Shown: positions 41,455 to 50,858 of the stretch, piece after piece
Layout of the letters: every line of letters begins with the position of its first letter
How positions within the stretch are numbered: position 1 is the first letter of the stretch
From: Xanthomarina gelatinilytica
Lineage (GTDB): Bacteria; Bacteroidota; Bacteroidia; Flavobacteriales; Flavobacteriaceae
Length of the DNA stretch: 64,000 nucleotides
NCBI RefSeq assembly: GCF_000348685.1
Contig: NZ_ANLA01000004.1
Location: 372,001 to 436,000 of the forward strand
Reading direction: 5' to 3'
The notes under the pieces: model-generated
Seen by the model: only the letters and a program-made list of their open reading frames with translations
The model's database searches: none
What the model was told of the DNA's origin: nothing
Made by a program: the position numbers and the translations under genes

Positions 41455-42705
41455 ATGCAACATATAGAATTAATGGCACCTGCAGGAAATTTTGAGTCCT
41501 TACAAGCTGCTCTGGACAATGGCGCCAATTCAGTTTATTTTGGGGTAGAGCAACTAAATATGAGGGCTCGTGCTACTGTAAATTTCACTCTTGCAGATTT
41601 ACCAGAAATTGCAAGACGCTGTGAAGAAAAAAATGTTAGGACTTATCTAACATTAAATACCATTATTTACGATCACGATTTATCCATAGTAAAAACCCTT
41701 TTAAAACAAGCTAAAGAAGCACATATTACAGCTGTTATTGCTATGGATCAAGCTGTTATTGCATCAGCAAGAGAAATTGGAATGGAGGTACATATCTCTA
41801 CCCAATTAAACATAACCAATATTGAAACTGTTAAGTTTTATGCCATGTTTGCAGATACCATGGTGTTGAGTCGTGAGTTAAGTTTACGTCAGGTAAAAAA
41901 AATAACCCAACAAATAGAAAAAGAGCAAATTAAAGGCCCATCAGGCAGATTGGTGGAAATTGAAATTTTTGGTCATGGTGCACTTTGTATGGCAGTTTCC
42001 GGAAAATGCTATATGAGTTTGCACTCTCATAATTCTTCAGCAAATAGAGGGGCTTGCAAACAAAATTGCAGGAAAAAGTATACGGTTATAGACCAAGAAA
42101 CAGGTTTTGAAATGGAATTGGACAATGAATACATCATGTCTCCAAAAGATTTATGTACCATCGATTTTCTTGACGAGATTGTAGATGCAGGCATTAAAGT
42201 CCTTAAAATTGAAGGTCGTGGTCGTGCTCCAGAATACGTGGCAAAAGTGATAAGCTGTTATCGAGCCGCCATTGATAGTGTGGCAAATGGCACCTACAAT
42301 AAAGAAAAAGTGATTTCTTGGATGCAGGAATTGGAAAAAGTGTATAATCGTGGTTTTTGGAGTGGTTATTATCTAGGGCAAAAATTGGGCGAATGGAGCA
42401 ATGGTTCTGGATCTCATGCCACACAAAAAAAGGTGTATCTAGGAAAAGGAACCCATTATTACCCTAAAGCCAACATTGGAGAGTTTAAAATTGAAGCTTT
42501 TGATATAGCCATAGGTGACACCATTTTAATTACGGGTCCAACAACAGGTGCCAAAGAAATGGAAGTTACGGAAATGATGGTAAACGATGTCAAATCCGAT
42601 AAAGGAAGTAAAGGAGATTTGGTAACCATTCCTATGGCATTTAGAATAAGACCATCAGACAAGTTATATAAAATTGTAGAAAATAAAGTGGAAGCTTCAT
42701 GGTAA
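41455..42705 (+). CDS. Peptidase U32 family protein (TrhP/YegQ-like)
   Basis: A 416-residue U32 family protein with a TIM-barrel-like N-terminal part (MAPAGNFESLQAALDNGANSVYFG) and the signature Cys segment GKCYMS...RGACKQNC, likely Fe-S ligands. In Escherichia coli, U32 TrhP makes 5-hydroxyuridine at tRNA U34 using prephenate. Being 3 bp after trhO and overlapping a ferredoxin gene makes that role likely here. Other U32 members act on ubiquinone or 23S rRNA, so it is not certain. Confidence 0.82.
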   Translation: MQHIELMAPAGNFESLQAALDNGANSVYFGVEQLNMRARATVNFTLADLPEIARRCEEKNVRTYLTLNTIIYDHDLSIVKTLLKQAKEAHITAVIAMDQAVIASAREIGMEVHISTQLNITNIETVKFYAMFADTMVLSRELSLRQVKKITQQIEKEQIKGPSGRLVEIEIFGHGALCMAVSGKCYMSLHSHNSSANRGACKQNCRKKYTVIDQETGFEMELDNEYIMSPKDLCTIDFLDEIVDAGIKVLKIEGRGRAPEYVAKVISCYRAAIDSVANGTYNKEKVISWMQELEKVYNRGFWSGYYLGQKLGEWSNGSGSHATQKKVYLGKGTHYYPKANIGEFKIEAFDIAIGDTILITGPTTGAKEMEVTEMMVNDVKSDKGSKGDLVTIPMAFRIRPSDKLYKIVENKVEASW

Positions 42706-42929
42706 TTGTTACCTTACAACGGAATAAGTGCATTGGTTGCAATTATTGTGTGGAAATGGCTCCAAACCAGTTTCAAATGTCCAAAAAAGATGGGAAATCA
42801 GTTTTGTTGCATGCCAATGAAAAAAAAGGATTTTTTACCTTAAAATCTAAGGACCATACTATTTTGGAAGCTTGCGAAAATGCTTCAAAAGCGTGTCCAG
42901 TAAACATCATCAGTGTAAAAATTAGCTGA
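42699..42929 (+). CDS. 4Fe-4S ferredoxin
   Basis: A 76-residue ferredoxin with ligand pattern CIGCNYC near the N-terminus and CENASKACP near the C-terminus, consistent with a single [4Fe-4S] or [3Fe-4S] cluster. It overlaps the U32 gene by 7 bp and so is translationally coupled to it. It probably delivers electrons to, or helps assemble the cluster of, the U32 enzyme. Confidence 0.88.
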   Translation: MVIVTLQRNKCIGCNYCVEMAPNQFQMSKKDGKSVLLHANEKKGFFTLKSKDHTILEACENASKACPVNIISVKIS

Positions 42930-42949
42930 TATAAAAATTCATATAAAAA

Positions 42950-43954
42950 ATGAATATTTACAAACTGTTACAACTCAATAGAAAAATTAAAAACCATAGA
43001 ATTAAATTTCTTGGACTCTATTTGTTGCATCGGTTTAACCAACGTTATTTGGCTGTGAACCTGGATCCTGTTATGGCTTGTAACTTGCGTTGTAAGATGT
43101 GTTATTTTACAGATGCCGATTATGTTAAAACCTTAAAAGGCCAATTTAAAGAAGAAGAACTGAACCAAGTGGCAAAAACCATTTTCAATCGTGCCTTAAA
43201 ATTACAAATTGGCTGTGGTACAGAACCCACTTTATACAAAGACTTGGTAAAAGTTGTGGAATTGGGTAAACTATATAAAGTGCCATATATTTCCATAACA
43301 ACCAATGCCAATTTACTGGATGAAGCTAAAATTGAAGCACTTTTAAAAGCTGGACTTAACGAGTTTACCATCTCGTTACATGGTGTCCATAAAGAAAGCT
43401 ATGAAAATTTCATGCAAAAAGCCAGTTATGAAAAATTTCACAATGCTTTTAGGGCCTTCGAAAAATTAAAAAAGACCTATGATTTCAAGGTAAGGATCAA
43501 CTACACCTTCAACAAAGATAATTTTTACGAATTGGCAGACTTCTTCAAACACTTTAATGGCGCAAGTTTCGATATCCTTCAAATCCGTCCCATACAAAAA
43601 ATTGGTAACACCGAATACAACGATTTTGACTTAGATGCCATCCGAGCCGATTATCCGGAACTAATTCAAAATATTAGAAGCCAATGCAAGGAAAATCACA
43701 TTACCTTATTGGCTCCTAATACCATTCCTGAAAACCAACGCGTTAATGCCTCCAGTTTAATTTTTGATTACACCTTTTGTTATGTGTCACCTCAAAAATT
43801 TTGGAAAGATGGTTTCAATTGGAATCATGAAAGTTTCAATGCCTACTCCAAAAAAATTGGATGGAGCAAAACGCTTTGGTCCAACATTTTTAAATCTGAA
43901 AAAGAACTAAAATCCATGTCCAATAGGCTGAATTATGAAGTGGAGTTCAACTAA
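42950..43954 (+). CDS. Radical SAM protein
   Basis: A 334-residue radical SAM enzyme: the cluster motif is CNLRCKMC in DPVMACNLRCKMCYF (about residues 44-51), followed by a TIM-barrel with ISITTNANLL and FTISLHGVH. There is no obvious SPASM domain; the C-terminus has one conserved-looking FCYVSPQKFW. The substrate is unknown. It lies 20 bp after the ferredoxin, which could be its electron donor, and may be part of the trhO-U32 operon. Confidence 0.85.
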   Translation: MNIYKLLQLNRKIKNHRIKFLGLYLLHRFNQRYLAVNLDPVMACNLRCKMCYFTDADYVKTLKGQFKEEELNQVAKTIFNRALKLQIGCGTEPTLYKDLVKVVELGKLYKVPYISITTNANLLDEAKIEALLKAGLNEFTISLHGVHKESYENFMQKASYEKFHNAFRAFEKLKKTYDFKVRINYTFNKDNFYELADFFKHFNGASFDILQIRPIQKIGNTEYNDFDLDAIRADYPELIQNIRSQCKENHITLLAPNTIPENQRVNASSLIFDYTFCYVSPQKFWKDGFNWNHESFNAYSKKIGWSKTLWSNIFKSEKELKSMSNRLNYEVEFN

Positions 43955-43955
43955 A

Positions 43956-45371
43956 CTATTTTTTTATAAGTTTAAAACGTTCTTGGTCATTTTCGCTGGA
44001 AACAACGGTTAGAAAATACATGCCTTTGGCCATATTGGAAAGATCTATAGTATAAGTAACATTATCTGTAAAGAATATGTTCTTAATTAATTTTCCGCTT
44101 ACATCGTAAATGCTTGCAGATTGCAAGTTTCGTGGTGTTTTTATAGTCACGCTTTCAGTAGCTGGATTTGGATATAGACTGGTGGTTTCCATTGTTTCTT
44201 CTTCAATGCTCAACGCACCAACCTGAAAGGTATGTGTTATTGTATCTCCACCATAGCTTACCTGCCATTTCCATTCCCCTTCCTGATCGAACACACCTGA
44301 ATAATACCAATAGTAATACCAAGATGAAGAAGTGGTTGAGGCTGTTATGTTCCAATCGTATAAAATAGTGTTATCTGGTTTAATAATGGACAAATGAATG
44401 TTGTCTCCAGCCACTTGATCTCTTAGGTAAGTAGCAAAATAAATGGTATCATCTGTTTCAAAACTATTGCTTATGTTTGGTGTTTCAGGTGTTGGACAAG
44501 CTGGAAAGACCACAGGTTCTGCACTATGGGTTAACACAGCATTGATCCCAGAATAATTATAAGGGATTTGAGTGTTCCACCAACTATCTGTATTCATGCC
44601 ATTGCAAGTTCCCGAAAACGGATCTATTAATTGGCTATAAGAACTGTTGGTGTAAATTTCAAAATGTAAATGTGGTCCTGTAGAATTGCCTGAACTCCCA
44701 ACAGTTCCAATAACTTCTCCCAATGATACCATATCACCTACATTTTTTGTGGTAACAGAACCATTTTTCATGTGTCCATACCAAGCGATGCTTCCATCGT
44801 TGTGTTGTATGTAAACAGCGTTCCAGATGTTATTGTTAAAATTACAGCTTCTATCAAATTCACCATCGTGTTTTGCTATAATTTGTCCAGGAGCAGCTGC
44901 AATAATCTCGGTTTGGCTATCGTCCATTTGTTTCCAAATAAAAGGCCATAAATACATATCAACCCCTTGATGGTTGTAACCGGAAGCACTGTCGTAGGTT
45001 CTGGTGCCACAGTTGTAGTCTGTTAACTGATTTGGATAGTTGGCATTATGGTCCACATAACCCGAAATGGCCCAAGTATTGTTATAGTTAAAACCAGCTG
45101 CTTGCTGTAATGGCCAAATAAACAAAGGATGACCACCAAGTCTATTGCTTTCTTTAAAAGCCAGCTTGTTTTCTTGTTTAAGCTGCTTAATATTGTTTTG
45201 GGTCTCCGTTTTTATCGCTTCTCTTTGCGCAGGTGTTACACAAGGTATTTTGTCTTGGTTAAATACATATTCGGCACTTGTCATTACCGAATTGAAATCT
45301 TGAGCCATGGAAAATTGGAAACTGGCCAATAAAAAAAATATAAATAGGCTTAAAGTAAAAGTGTGTCTCAT
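43956..45371 (-). CDS. Secreted M23 metallopeptidase with type IX sorting domain
   Basis: A 471-residue protein: signal peptide (about 1-23, ending SMAQ), a LytM/M23 domain (about 110-260) with intact zinc ligands in NHQGVDMYLW and GPHLHFEIY plus the WYGHM histidine, a beta domain (about 290-385) and a type A type IX C-terminal domain (LYPNPATESVTI to the end, RFKLIKK). It is probably a secreted peptidoglycan or peptide lytic endopeptidase exported by the same T9SS machinery that SprE serves. Confidence 0.93.
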   Translation of the reverse strand: MRHTFTLSLFIFFLLASFQFSMAQDFNSVMTSAEYVFNQDKIPCVTPAQREAIKTETQNNIKQLKQENKLAFKESNRLGGHPLFIWPLQQAAGFNYNNTWAISGYVDHNANYPNQLTDYNCGTRTYDSASGYNHQGVDMYLWPFIWKQMDDSQTEIIAAAPGQIIAKHDGEFDRSCNFNNNIWNAVYIQHNDGSIAWYGHMKNGSVTTKNVGDMVSLGEVIGTVGSSGNSTGPHLHFEIYTNSSYSQLIDPFSGTCNGMNTDSWWNTQIPYNYSGINAVLTHSAEPVVFPACPTPETPNISNSFETDDTIYFATYLRDQVAGDNIHLSIIKPDNTILYDWNITASTTSSSWYYYWYYSGVFDQEGEWKWQVSYGGDTITHTFQVGALSIEEETMETTSLYPNPATESVTIKTPRNLQSASIYDVSGKLIKNIFFTDNVTYTIDLSNMAKGMYFLTVVSSENDQERFKLIKK

Positions 45372-45482
45372 AATGTAGTTTTTAATGATTTACTTTATCA
45401 TCGAAAAAAAATGAAATTGTGAGCATGAAACCGTGAAAAATGAAGTTTTGTCAAGATTAAAGATAATGTTTTTTAAATAAAT

Positions 45483-45500
45483 ACCTGTTTGTTAACAGGT
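45483..45500. other. Perfect short hairpin upstream of ricT
   Basis: ACCTGTT TGT TAACAGGT-type inverted repeat (7-bp stem) in the 274-bp divergent gap between the M23 gene and ricT. It may be an operator or hairpin. A -7-like TATCTTTA lies at 45565-45572. Confidence 0.35.
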
Positions 45501-45645
45501 TACACTATCAGTGGAATTTTAAAAGGTAGCGCTTTCATATTTTATTTAACTTAATAAATAATCTTATCTTTACATCTTTAAATAGATTATTAATCTTCTT
45601 CTGAAACTTGTTGTTTTTTCAGAATCAATATATATCAATAAATTT

Positions 45646-46824
45646 ATGGCTTGTAACAGTTGTTCAACTGGTAAAGACGGTCAACCAAAAGGTTGTAAAA
45701 ACAATGGCACTTGTGGTACAGATAGTTGTAACAAACTAACTGTCTTCGATTGGCTTGCAAATATGTCGCTACCTAATGGCGAAGAACCTTTTGATTGGGT
45801 AGAAGTCCGTTTTAAAAACGGAAGAAAGCATTACTATAAAAATACCGAAAAATTAACTTTAAGTATTGGTGACATTGTTGCTACCCAAGCACAATTTGGT
45901 CACGATGTTGGGATGGTTACCCTTACAGGAGAGCTTGTTAGAATTCAAATGAAGCGCAAAAAAGTGTTTGAATCCAACGATGAAACCCTTAAAATATACA
46001 GGAAAGCTACACAAAAGGATATTGATATCTGGTCTGAATATAGAGACAAAGAAGAACCTATGAAGGTGAAAGCACGTCAATTTGCTATTGATATCAATCT
46101 TCAAATGAAAATTTCAGATATAGAGTTTCAAGGAGATGGCAGTAAAGCCACTTTTTATTATACGGCCGAAGATCGTGTGGATTTTAGGGAATTAATAAAA
46201 ATGTATGCTAGGGAGTTTAAAACACGAATAGAAATGAAACAAGTTGGTTTTCGTCAGGAAGCTTCCAGACTTGGAGGCATTGGCTCTTGTGGGAGGGAAT
46301 TATGCTGTTCCACTTGGTTAACAGATTTCCGTTCGGTAAGCACTTCGGCTGCACGTTATCAACAACTCTCCCTTAACCCTCAAAAATTGGCAGGACAGTG
46401 TGGCAAGCTTAAATGTTGCCTTAATTATGAACTGGACACCTATTTGGATGCCCTTAAGGATTTTCCTAAAACAGACACGAAGCTATATACCGAAAAAGGC
46501 GTGGCCGTTTGTCAGAAAACAGATATTTTTAAAGGACTTTTATGGTATGCTTATGAAGGCGAATGGAGCAATTGGCATGTTATAACTACCGCACAAGCTA
46601 AAGAAATAATAGAGTTAAACAAGAAAAAAGAAAAGGTTGCCAGTTTAGAAGAATATGCTTCAGATGTTGCTGCAAATACTAAAAGCGAATTTGAAAACGT
46701 TGTAGGACAAGATAGTTTAACACGTTTCGATTCCAAAGGTCCAAGAAAAAAGAACAAACGGAACAATAGGAATAAGAATAAGAAAAAAAGAAAACCCCAA
46801 AACAATAAAAATAATGCGAAATAG
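45646..46824 (+). CDS. ricT: RicT/PSP1-domain iron-sulfur protein
   Basis: A 392-residue PSP1 protein. The N-terminus is Cys-rich (MACNSCSTGKDGQPKGCKNN). The PSP1 core follows (about 40-290) with ligand cysteines in CGRELCCSTW and GQCGKLKCCLNYE. A very basic Lys/Asn tail ends the protein. In Bacillus, RicT with RicA and RicF binds Fe-S clusters and promotes RNase Y-dependent mRNA processing; no RicA/RicF is seen here. It overlaps gldH by 11 bp, a conserved flavobacterial order. Confidence 0.88.
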   Translation: MACNSCSTGKDGQPKGCKNNGTCGTDSCNKLTVFDWLANMSLPNGEEPFDWVEVRFKNGRKHYYKNTEKLTLSIGDIVATQAQFGHDVGMVTLTGELVRIQMKRKKVFESNDETLKIYRKATQKDIDIWSEYRDKEEPMKVKARQFAIDINLQMKISDIEFQGDGSKATFYYTAEDRVDFRELIKMYAREFKTRIEMKQVGFRQEASRLGGIGSCGRELCCSTWLTDFRSVSTSAARYQQLSLNPQKLAGQCGKLKCCLNYELDTYLDALKDFPKTDTKLYTEKGVAVCQKTDIFKGLLWYAYEGEWSNWHVITTAQAKEIIELNKKKEKVASLEEYASDVAANTKSEFENVVGQDSLTRFDSKGPRKKNKRNNRNKNKKKRKPQNNKNNAK

Positions 46825-47299
46825 TGTGTTGTTAGTTTTTTTGGCATTTATACTTATGTCTTGCGATTCTAAAAGTGTGTTCGACAAATACCAATCTGTA
46901 CCAAATAAATGGCATAAAGATTCCATAATCAGTTTCAAAATACATCCACCAGATACTTTAAATCCGTATAACCTGTATGTGAATCTCAGAAACAACAACA
47001 ATTACAAATACAACAACCTATTTTTAATTGTCGAGATGAAATTTCCTCATGGTAAAACCCTTAAAGATACCTTAGAGTACAAAATGGCAAAACCCAATGG
47101 CGAATTTTTAGGCACAGGATTTGCAGACATCAAAGAAAACAAGTTGTGGTATAAAGAACAGGTTGTTTTTAATGAATCTGGAGATTATACCGTAAACATA
47201 CAGCATGCCATGAGAGAAAACGGAAAAGTAAATGGCATAGTGAATTTAGAAGGTATTACAGATGTAGGATTTAGAATTGAAAAACCAGCTGCAAAATAA
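46814..47299 (+). CDS. gldH: Gliding motility lipoprotein GldH
   Basis: A 161-residue lipoprotein with lipobox AFILMSCDS (Cys at residue 17). Sequence and length match GldH, needed for gliding motility, chitin use and, through effects on the gliding apparatus, surface function in Flavobacterium johnsoniae. The ricT-gldH-pbp1A order is the known arrangement. Its start lies within the ricT 3' end. Confidence 0.9.
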   Translation: MRNSVLLVFLAFILMSCDSKSVFDKYQSVPNKWHKDSIISFKIHPPDTLNPYNLYVNLRNNNNYKYNNLFLIVEMKFPHGKTLKDTLEYKMAKPNGEFLGTGFADIKENKLWYKEQVVFNESGDYTVNIQHAMRENGKVNGIVNLEGITDVGFRIEKPAAK

Positions 47300-47303
47300 A
47301 TTT

Positions 47304-49646
47304 ATGGCTAAAGCAAAAAAGAAACAAACACAAAAAAATCAAGATTTTTCCAGCTATGTAAGATGGTTCTGGAAATTATTCATTGCAGGCATTTTATTTG
47401 TTGTCCTGATGTTTTTATTGGCATCTTGGGGCGTTTTCGGACAACTTCCCGATCATACCATCTTAGAAAACCCTAAAACCAATCTGGCTACCGAAATCAT
47501 CTCTTCTGATGGAAAAACCCTAGGAAAATTTTATTTTAACGACAACAGGACACCTGTTGGTTACGACGATTTACCACAACACTTGGTAGAAGCTTTAATT
47601 GCTACCGAAGACGCTAGATATTATGAACATTCAGGAATAGATGCACGTGGTACCTTAAGAGCCATTATTAAACTGGGAAGTGGAGGAGGAGCCAGTACCA
47701 TTTCACAACAACTGGCAAAGCAATTGTTTCATGGCGAAGGCTCTACCAATACCATAGGCAGAATTACCCAAAAACTAAAAGAATGGATTATAGCCATTAA
47801 ATTGGAACGACAGTATACCAAAGAAGAAATCATTGCCATGTATTTCAATATTTACGATTTTGGTAATAATGCAGATGGTATTCGTTCGGCATCCAGCATC
47901 TATTTCGATAAAGAACCAAATGAATTGGATCTTAAAGAATCTGCCATGTTGGTTGGCATGTTTAAAAATTCATCGCTCTATAACCCTAGGGAGCATAGAA
48001 ATCCTGTAGGCACCAGAAACAGACGAAATGTGGTATTGGCGCAAATGGAAAAGTATGGTTATATTTCTGAAACTGTAAAAGATTCGCTTCAAAAAACAGA
48101 ATTGGGCTTACGTTATTCCCCTCAATCCCATCGCGATGGCATTGCCACCTATTTTAGAGCTTATTTAGATGGTTTTATGAAAGATTGGATCAAGAACAAT
48201 CCAAAACCAGATGGCGAAAAATACAATTTGTATGGCGATGGTTTAAAAGTGTACACAACCATAGATTCCAGAATGCAAAAATATGCCGAAGATGCCGTAC
48301 AGCAGCACATGCCAAGACTTCAAGCAGAATTTGACCATCAAAACACACCAGACAGGAATCCAACAGCGCCATTTTTGGAATTGAATCAATCTGAAATAGA
48401 TGCCCTTATGAAACGTTCCATGAGACAAAGTGAACGTTGGAGACACATGAAATACGATTTAAAGATGGATGAAGAAGACATTATCGCTTCCTTCCACAAG
48501 CCTACACAAATGACCATATTTTCATGGGAAGGTGAAATAGACACCATTATGAAACCTATGGATTCCATGCGTTATTATAAATCCTTTCTGCATCCAGGCA
48601 TGATGTCTATGGATCCCCAAACCGGTCATGTAAAAGCGTGGGTTGGCGGTATGAACTACAAACACTTTCAATACGATCATGTAAAACAAGGACGCAGACA
48701 AGTAGGTTCTACTTTCAAGCCATTTGTGTATGCCACTGCCATAGATCAATTGCATTTATCGCCTTGCGATGAATTGCCCAACACCCAAATTACCATAGAA
48801 GCCGGTAAATTTGGAAACCCAGAACCTTGGACCCCTAAAAATTCCGATGGGCAATATGGTGGTTCCCGTACCTTAAAAAGTGCATTGGCAAACTCCATAA
48901 ACACCATTACTGCCAGACTAATGGATAAAGTTGGCCCACAACCTGTTGTGGATTTGGTTAAAAAATTAGGCGTGGAAGCAGAGATTCCCGTTGTGCCATC
49001 CATAGCTTTGGGTACAGCCGATTTAAGTGTGTACGAAATGGTTGCTGCCTATGCTACCTTTGCCAACAAAGGCGTTTATACCAAGCCTGTTATGGTTACA
49101 CACATAGAAGATAAAAACGGCACCATTTTATATCAATTCACTCCAGAAACCAGAGATGTGTTAAGTGAAGAAGCAGCCTACGTAACCGTTAAGCTTATGG
49201 AAGGTGTAACAGAAGGAGGATCAGGTACCAGATTAAGAACCAAAGGTGCAGATGCTTATCGTGCAGACTATAGGGAAATTATTACAGGATATCCATATGA
49301 GTTTAAAAACCCTATTGCCGGAAAAACAGGAACCACCCAAAACCAAAGCGATGGCTGGTTCATGGGGATGGTGCCCAATTTGGTAACAGGTGTTTGGGTA
49401 GGAGCCGAGGATAGAGCTGCACACTTTAGAACCATTACCTATGGTCAAGGAGCTGCCATGGCTTTGCCAATTTGGGGTGTGTATATGAAAAGCTGTATAG
49501 AGGATAAAGACTTGGATATTGCAACTTCAGATTTTGAAAGACCTACAGAACTTTCCATTGAAGTTAATTGCGAAAATTATGATCCAGATGAAAATTCAGA
49601 TTCCAATATGCCTGACGTGGAAGTGCCGGATGAATTGGATTTTTAA
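47304..49646 (+). CDS. Penicillin-binding protein 1A
   Basis: A 780-residue bifunctional murein synthase with an N-terminal membrane anchor (about 22-45). The GT51 transglycosylase shows EDARYYEHSGID and GGASTISQQLAKQLF. The transpeptidase has nucleophile Ser in STFKPFVYA, SIN in ALANSINTI and KTGTTQNQSDGWF. I chose the ATG at 47304 (MAKAKKKQTQ) over a TTG at 47277 inside gldH. It is the last gene of ricT-gldH-pbp1A and is followed by a terminator. Confidence 0.95.
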   Translation: MAKAKKKQTQKNQDFSSYVRWFWKLFIAGILFVVLMFLLASWGVFGQLPDHTILENPKTNLATEIISSDGKTLGKFYFNDNRTPVGYDDLPQHLVEALIATEDARYYEHSGIDARGTLRAIIKLGSGGGASTISQQLAKQLFHGEGSTNTIGRITQKLKEWIIAIKLERQYTKEEIIAMYFNIYDFGNNADGIRSASSIYFDKEPNELDLKESAMLVGMFKNSSLYNPREHRNPVGTRNRRNVVLAQMEKYGYISETVKDSLQKTELGLRYSPQSHRDGIATYFRAYLDGFMKDWIKNNPKPDGEKYNLYGDGLKVYTTIDSRMQKYAEDAVQQHMPRLQAEFDHQNTPDRNPTAPFLELNQSEIDALMKRSMRQSERWRHMKYDLKMDEEDIIASFHKPTQMTIFSWEGEIDTIMKPMDSMRYYKSFLHPGMMSMDPQTGHVKAWVGGMNYKHFQYDHVKQGRRQVGSTFKPFVYATAIDQLHLSPCDELPNTQITIEAGKFGNPEPWTPKNSDGQYGGSRTLKSALANSINTITARLMDKVGPQPVVDLVKKLGVEAEIPVVPSIALGTADLSVYEMVAAYATFANKGVYTKPVMVTHIEDKNGTILYQFTPETRDVLSEEAAYVTVKLMEGVTEGGSGTRLRTKGADAYRADYREIITGYPYEFKNPIAGKTGTTQNQSDGWFMGMVPNLVTGVWVGAEDRAAHFRTITYGQGAAMALPIWGVYMKSCIEDKDLDIATSDFERPTELSIEVNCENYDPDENSDSNMPDVEVPDELDF

Positions 49647-49677
49647 ATTTAGTCCATAATTGAAACATATTAAATTT

Positions 49678-49705
49678 AGCCATTCTTTTTAGAATGGCTT
49701 TTTTA
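49678..49705 (+). terminator. Terminator after PBP1A
   Basis: AGCCATTCT pairs with AGAATGGCT around TTTT, followed by TTTTTT. It separates the PBP1A unit from the CoA-transferase genes. Confidence 0.9.
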
Positions 49706-49741
49706 TTTCGTATTTTTCCACTACAAAAAAATGACAGAAAC

Positions 49742-50443
49742 ATGATTAATAAAAAAGTGGCAAACGTTAGCGAAGCTCTAATAGGTGTTCAGGACAATAT
49801 GACCTTTATGCTTGGAGGTTTTGGACTTTGTGGCATTCCCGAAAACAGCATCAATGAGCTTGTAAAATTAAACCTAAAAGGATTGACTTGCATCTCTAAC
49901 AATGCTGGTGTGGACGATTTTGGTTTGGGATTACTGCTTCATAAAAAACAAATCAAGAAAATGATATCCTCTTACGTAGGCGAAAACGATGAGTTTGAAC
50001 GTCAGATGCTTTCTGGAGAATTGGATGTGGAATTGATTCCTCAAGGTACCTTGGCCGAACGTTGTCGTGCTGCCCAGTCCGGTTTTCCTGCAATCTATAC
50101 ACCGGCAGGTTATGGAACCGAAGTGGCAGAAGGCAAAGAAACCAGGGAGTTTGATGGAAAAATGTATGTCCTGGAACATGCCTTTAAAGCCGATTTTGCT
50201 TTTGTAAAAGCGTGGAAAGGAGATGCAGCTGGAAATTTAATTTTTAAAGGTACAGCCAGAAATTTCAACCCAGCCATGTGTGGCGCAGCTAAAATTACCG
50301 TTGCCGAGGTGGAAGAATTGGTGCCTGTTGGAACTCTCGATCCAAATCAAATTCATATTCCAGGAATTTTTGTACAACGTATTTTTCAAGGCGAAACATA
50401 CGAGAAAAGAATTGAACAACGAACGGTGAGACAAAGGGATTAA
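49742..50443 (+). CDS. scoA: 3-oxoacid CoA-transferase subunit A
   Basis: A 233-residue alpha subunit of succinyl-CoA:3-ketoacid CoA-transferase, used in ketone-body and acetoacetate metabolism. The Gly-rich CoA loop [11 protein letters not shown] and the conserved [22 protein letters not shown] are present. The start is the ATG at 49742 (MINKKVANV); a longer reading enters the upstream terminator. Its partner scoB normally follows directly but is displaced by a small inserted gene. Confidence 0.93.
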   Translation: MINKKVANVSEALIGVQDNMTFMLGGFGLCGIPENSINELVKLNLKGLTCISNNAGVDDFGLGLLLHKKQIKKMISSYVGENDEFERQMLSGELDVELIPQGTLAERCRAAQSGFPAIYTPAGYGTEVAEGKETREFDGKMYVLEHAFKADFAFVKAWKGDAAGNLIFKGTARNFNPAMCGAAKITVAEVEELVPVGTLDPNQIHIPGIFVQRIFQGETYEKRIEQRTVRQRD

Positions 50444-50473
50444 TTAATTTGATGATTAAATAATTTGAAAATG
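50444..50473 (+). repeat. Short AT-rich repeats upstream of the sco-operon four-helix-bundle gene
   Basis: AATTTGA occurs at 50446 and 50462 (16 bp apart) in a stretch that begins directly after the scoA stop and runs into the start of the inserted gene. The reverse-complement word TCAAATT ends the gap on the other side (50852-50858), so the gene is bracketed by inverted short repeats. Confidence 0.6.
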
Positions 50474-50839
50474 AGGAATGACAAAGATAATTTAATCGTA
50501 AAATTAACATTCGAATTAGCTTTAGATGTTATTTCATTTTCTGAAGAAATTAGAGCTAAAAATAAATTTGAAATGGCATCCCAAATTTTTAGAAGTGGTA
50601 CTTCTATTGGAGCGAACATTAGGGAGGCACAAAATGCTGAAAGTAAAAAAGATTTTATACATAAATTTAAAATTTCGGCAAAAGAAGCTGATGAATTAGA
50701 ATATTGGTTAAAACTTTGTGAGTCCTCTGAGTTTTATCCTAATCCAAACGAAAAATTATTAAAAGATTTGAAATCTGTAATTCTAGTTATTTCAAAAATT
50801 ATATCATCTAGTAAACAAAGCAAATTTTCAAATCATTAA
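50471..50839 (+). CDS. Four-helix-bundle protein (23S rRNA IVP/Avd-like), second copy
   Basis: A 122-residue helical protein with motifs SGTSIGANIREAQ (42-54) and KEADELEYWL (71-80), clearly paralogous to the protein inserted between atpA and atpG but only about half identical in the core. I chose the ATG at 50471; a TTG two codons upstream is possible. It sits in sense between scoA and scoB, with 27 bp and 19 bp gaps. The last codons and stop lie in the flanking AT-rich repeat. The function is unknown. Confidence 0.88.
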   Translation: MRNDKDNLIVKLTFELALDVISFSEEIRAKNKFEMASQIFRSGTSIGANIREAQNAESKKDFIHKFKISAKEADELEYWLKLCESSEFYPNPNEKLLKDLKSVILVISKIISSSKQSKFSNH

Positions 50840-50858
50840 ATTAACACATTATCAAATT
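50821..50858 (+). repeat. Short AT-rich repeats downstream of the sco-operon four-helix-bundle gene
   Basis: CAAATT/CAAATC words at 50821, 50829 and 50853 and AAATT at 50838. The reverse complement of this region resembles the upstream flank (AATTTGATAATG against AATTTGATGATTAAATAA). It ends at the scoB ATG. Confidence 0.55.

Noticed and set aside
45646-46824. Assigning a full RicA-RicF-RicT complex
   Set aside because: Only the PSP1/RicT protein is here and no partner genes are adjacent, so the complex cannot be claimed.
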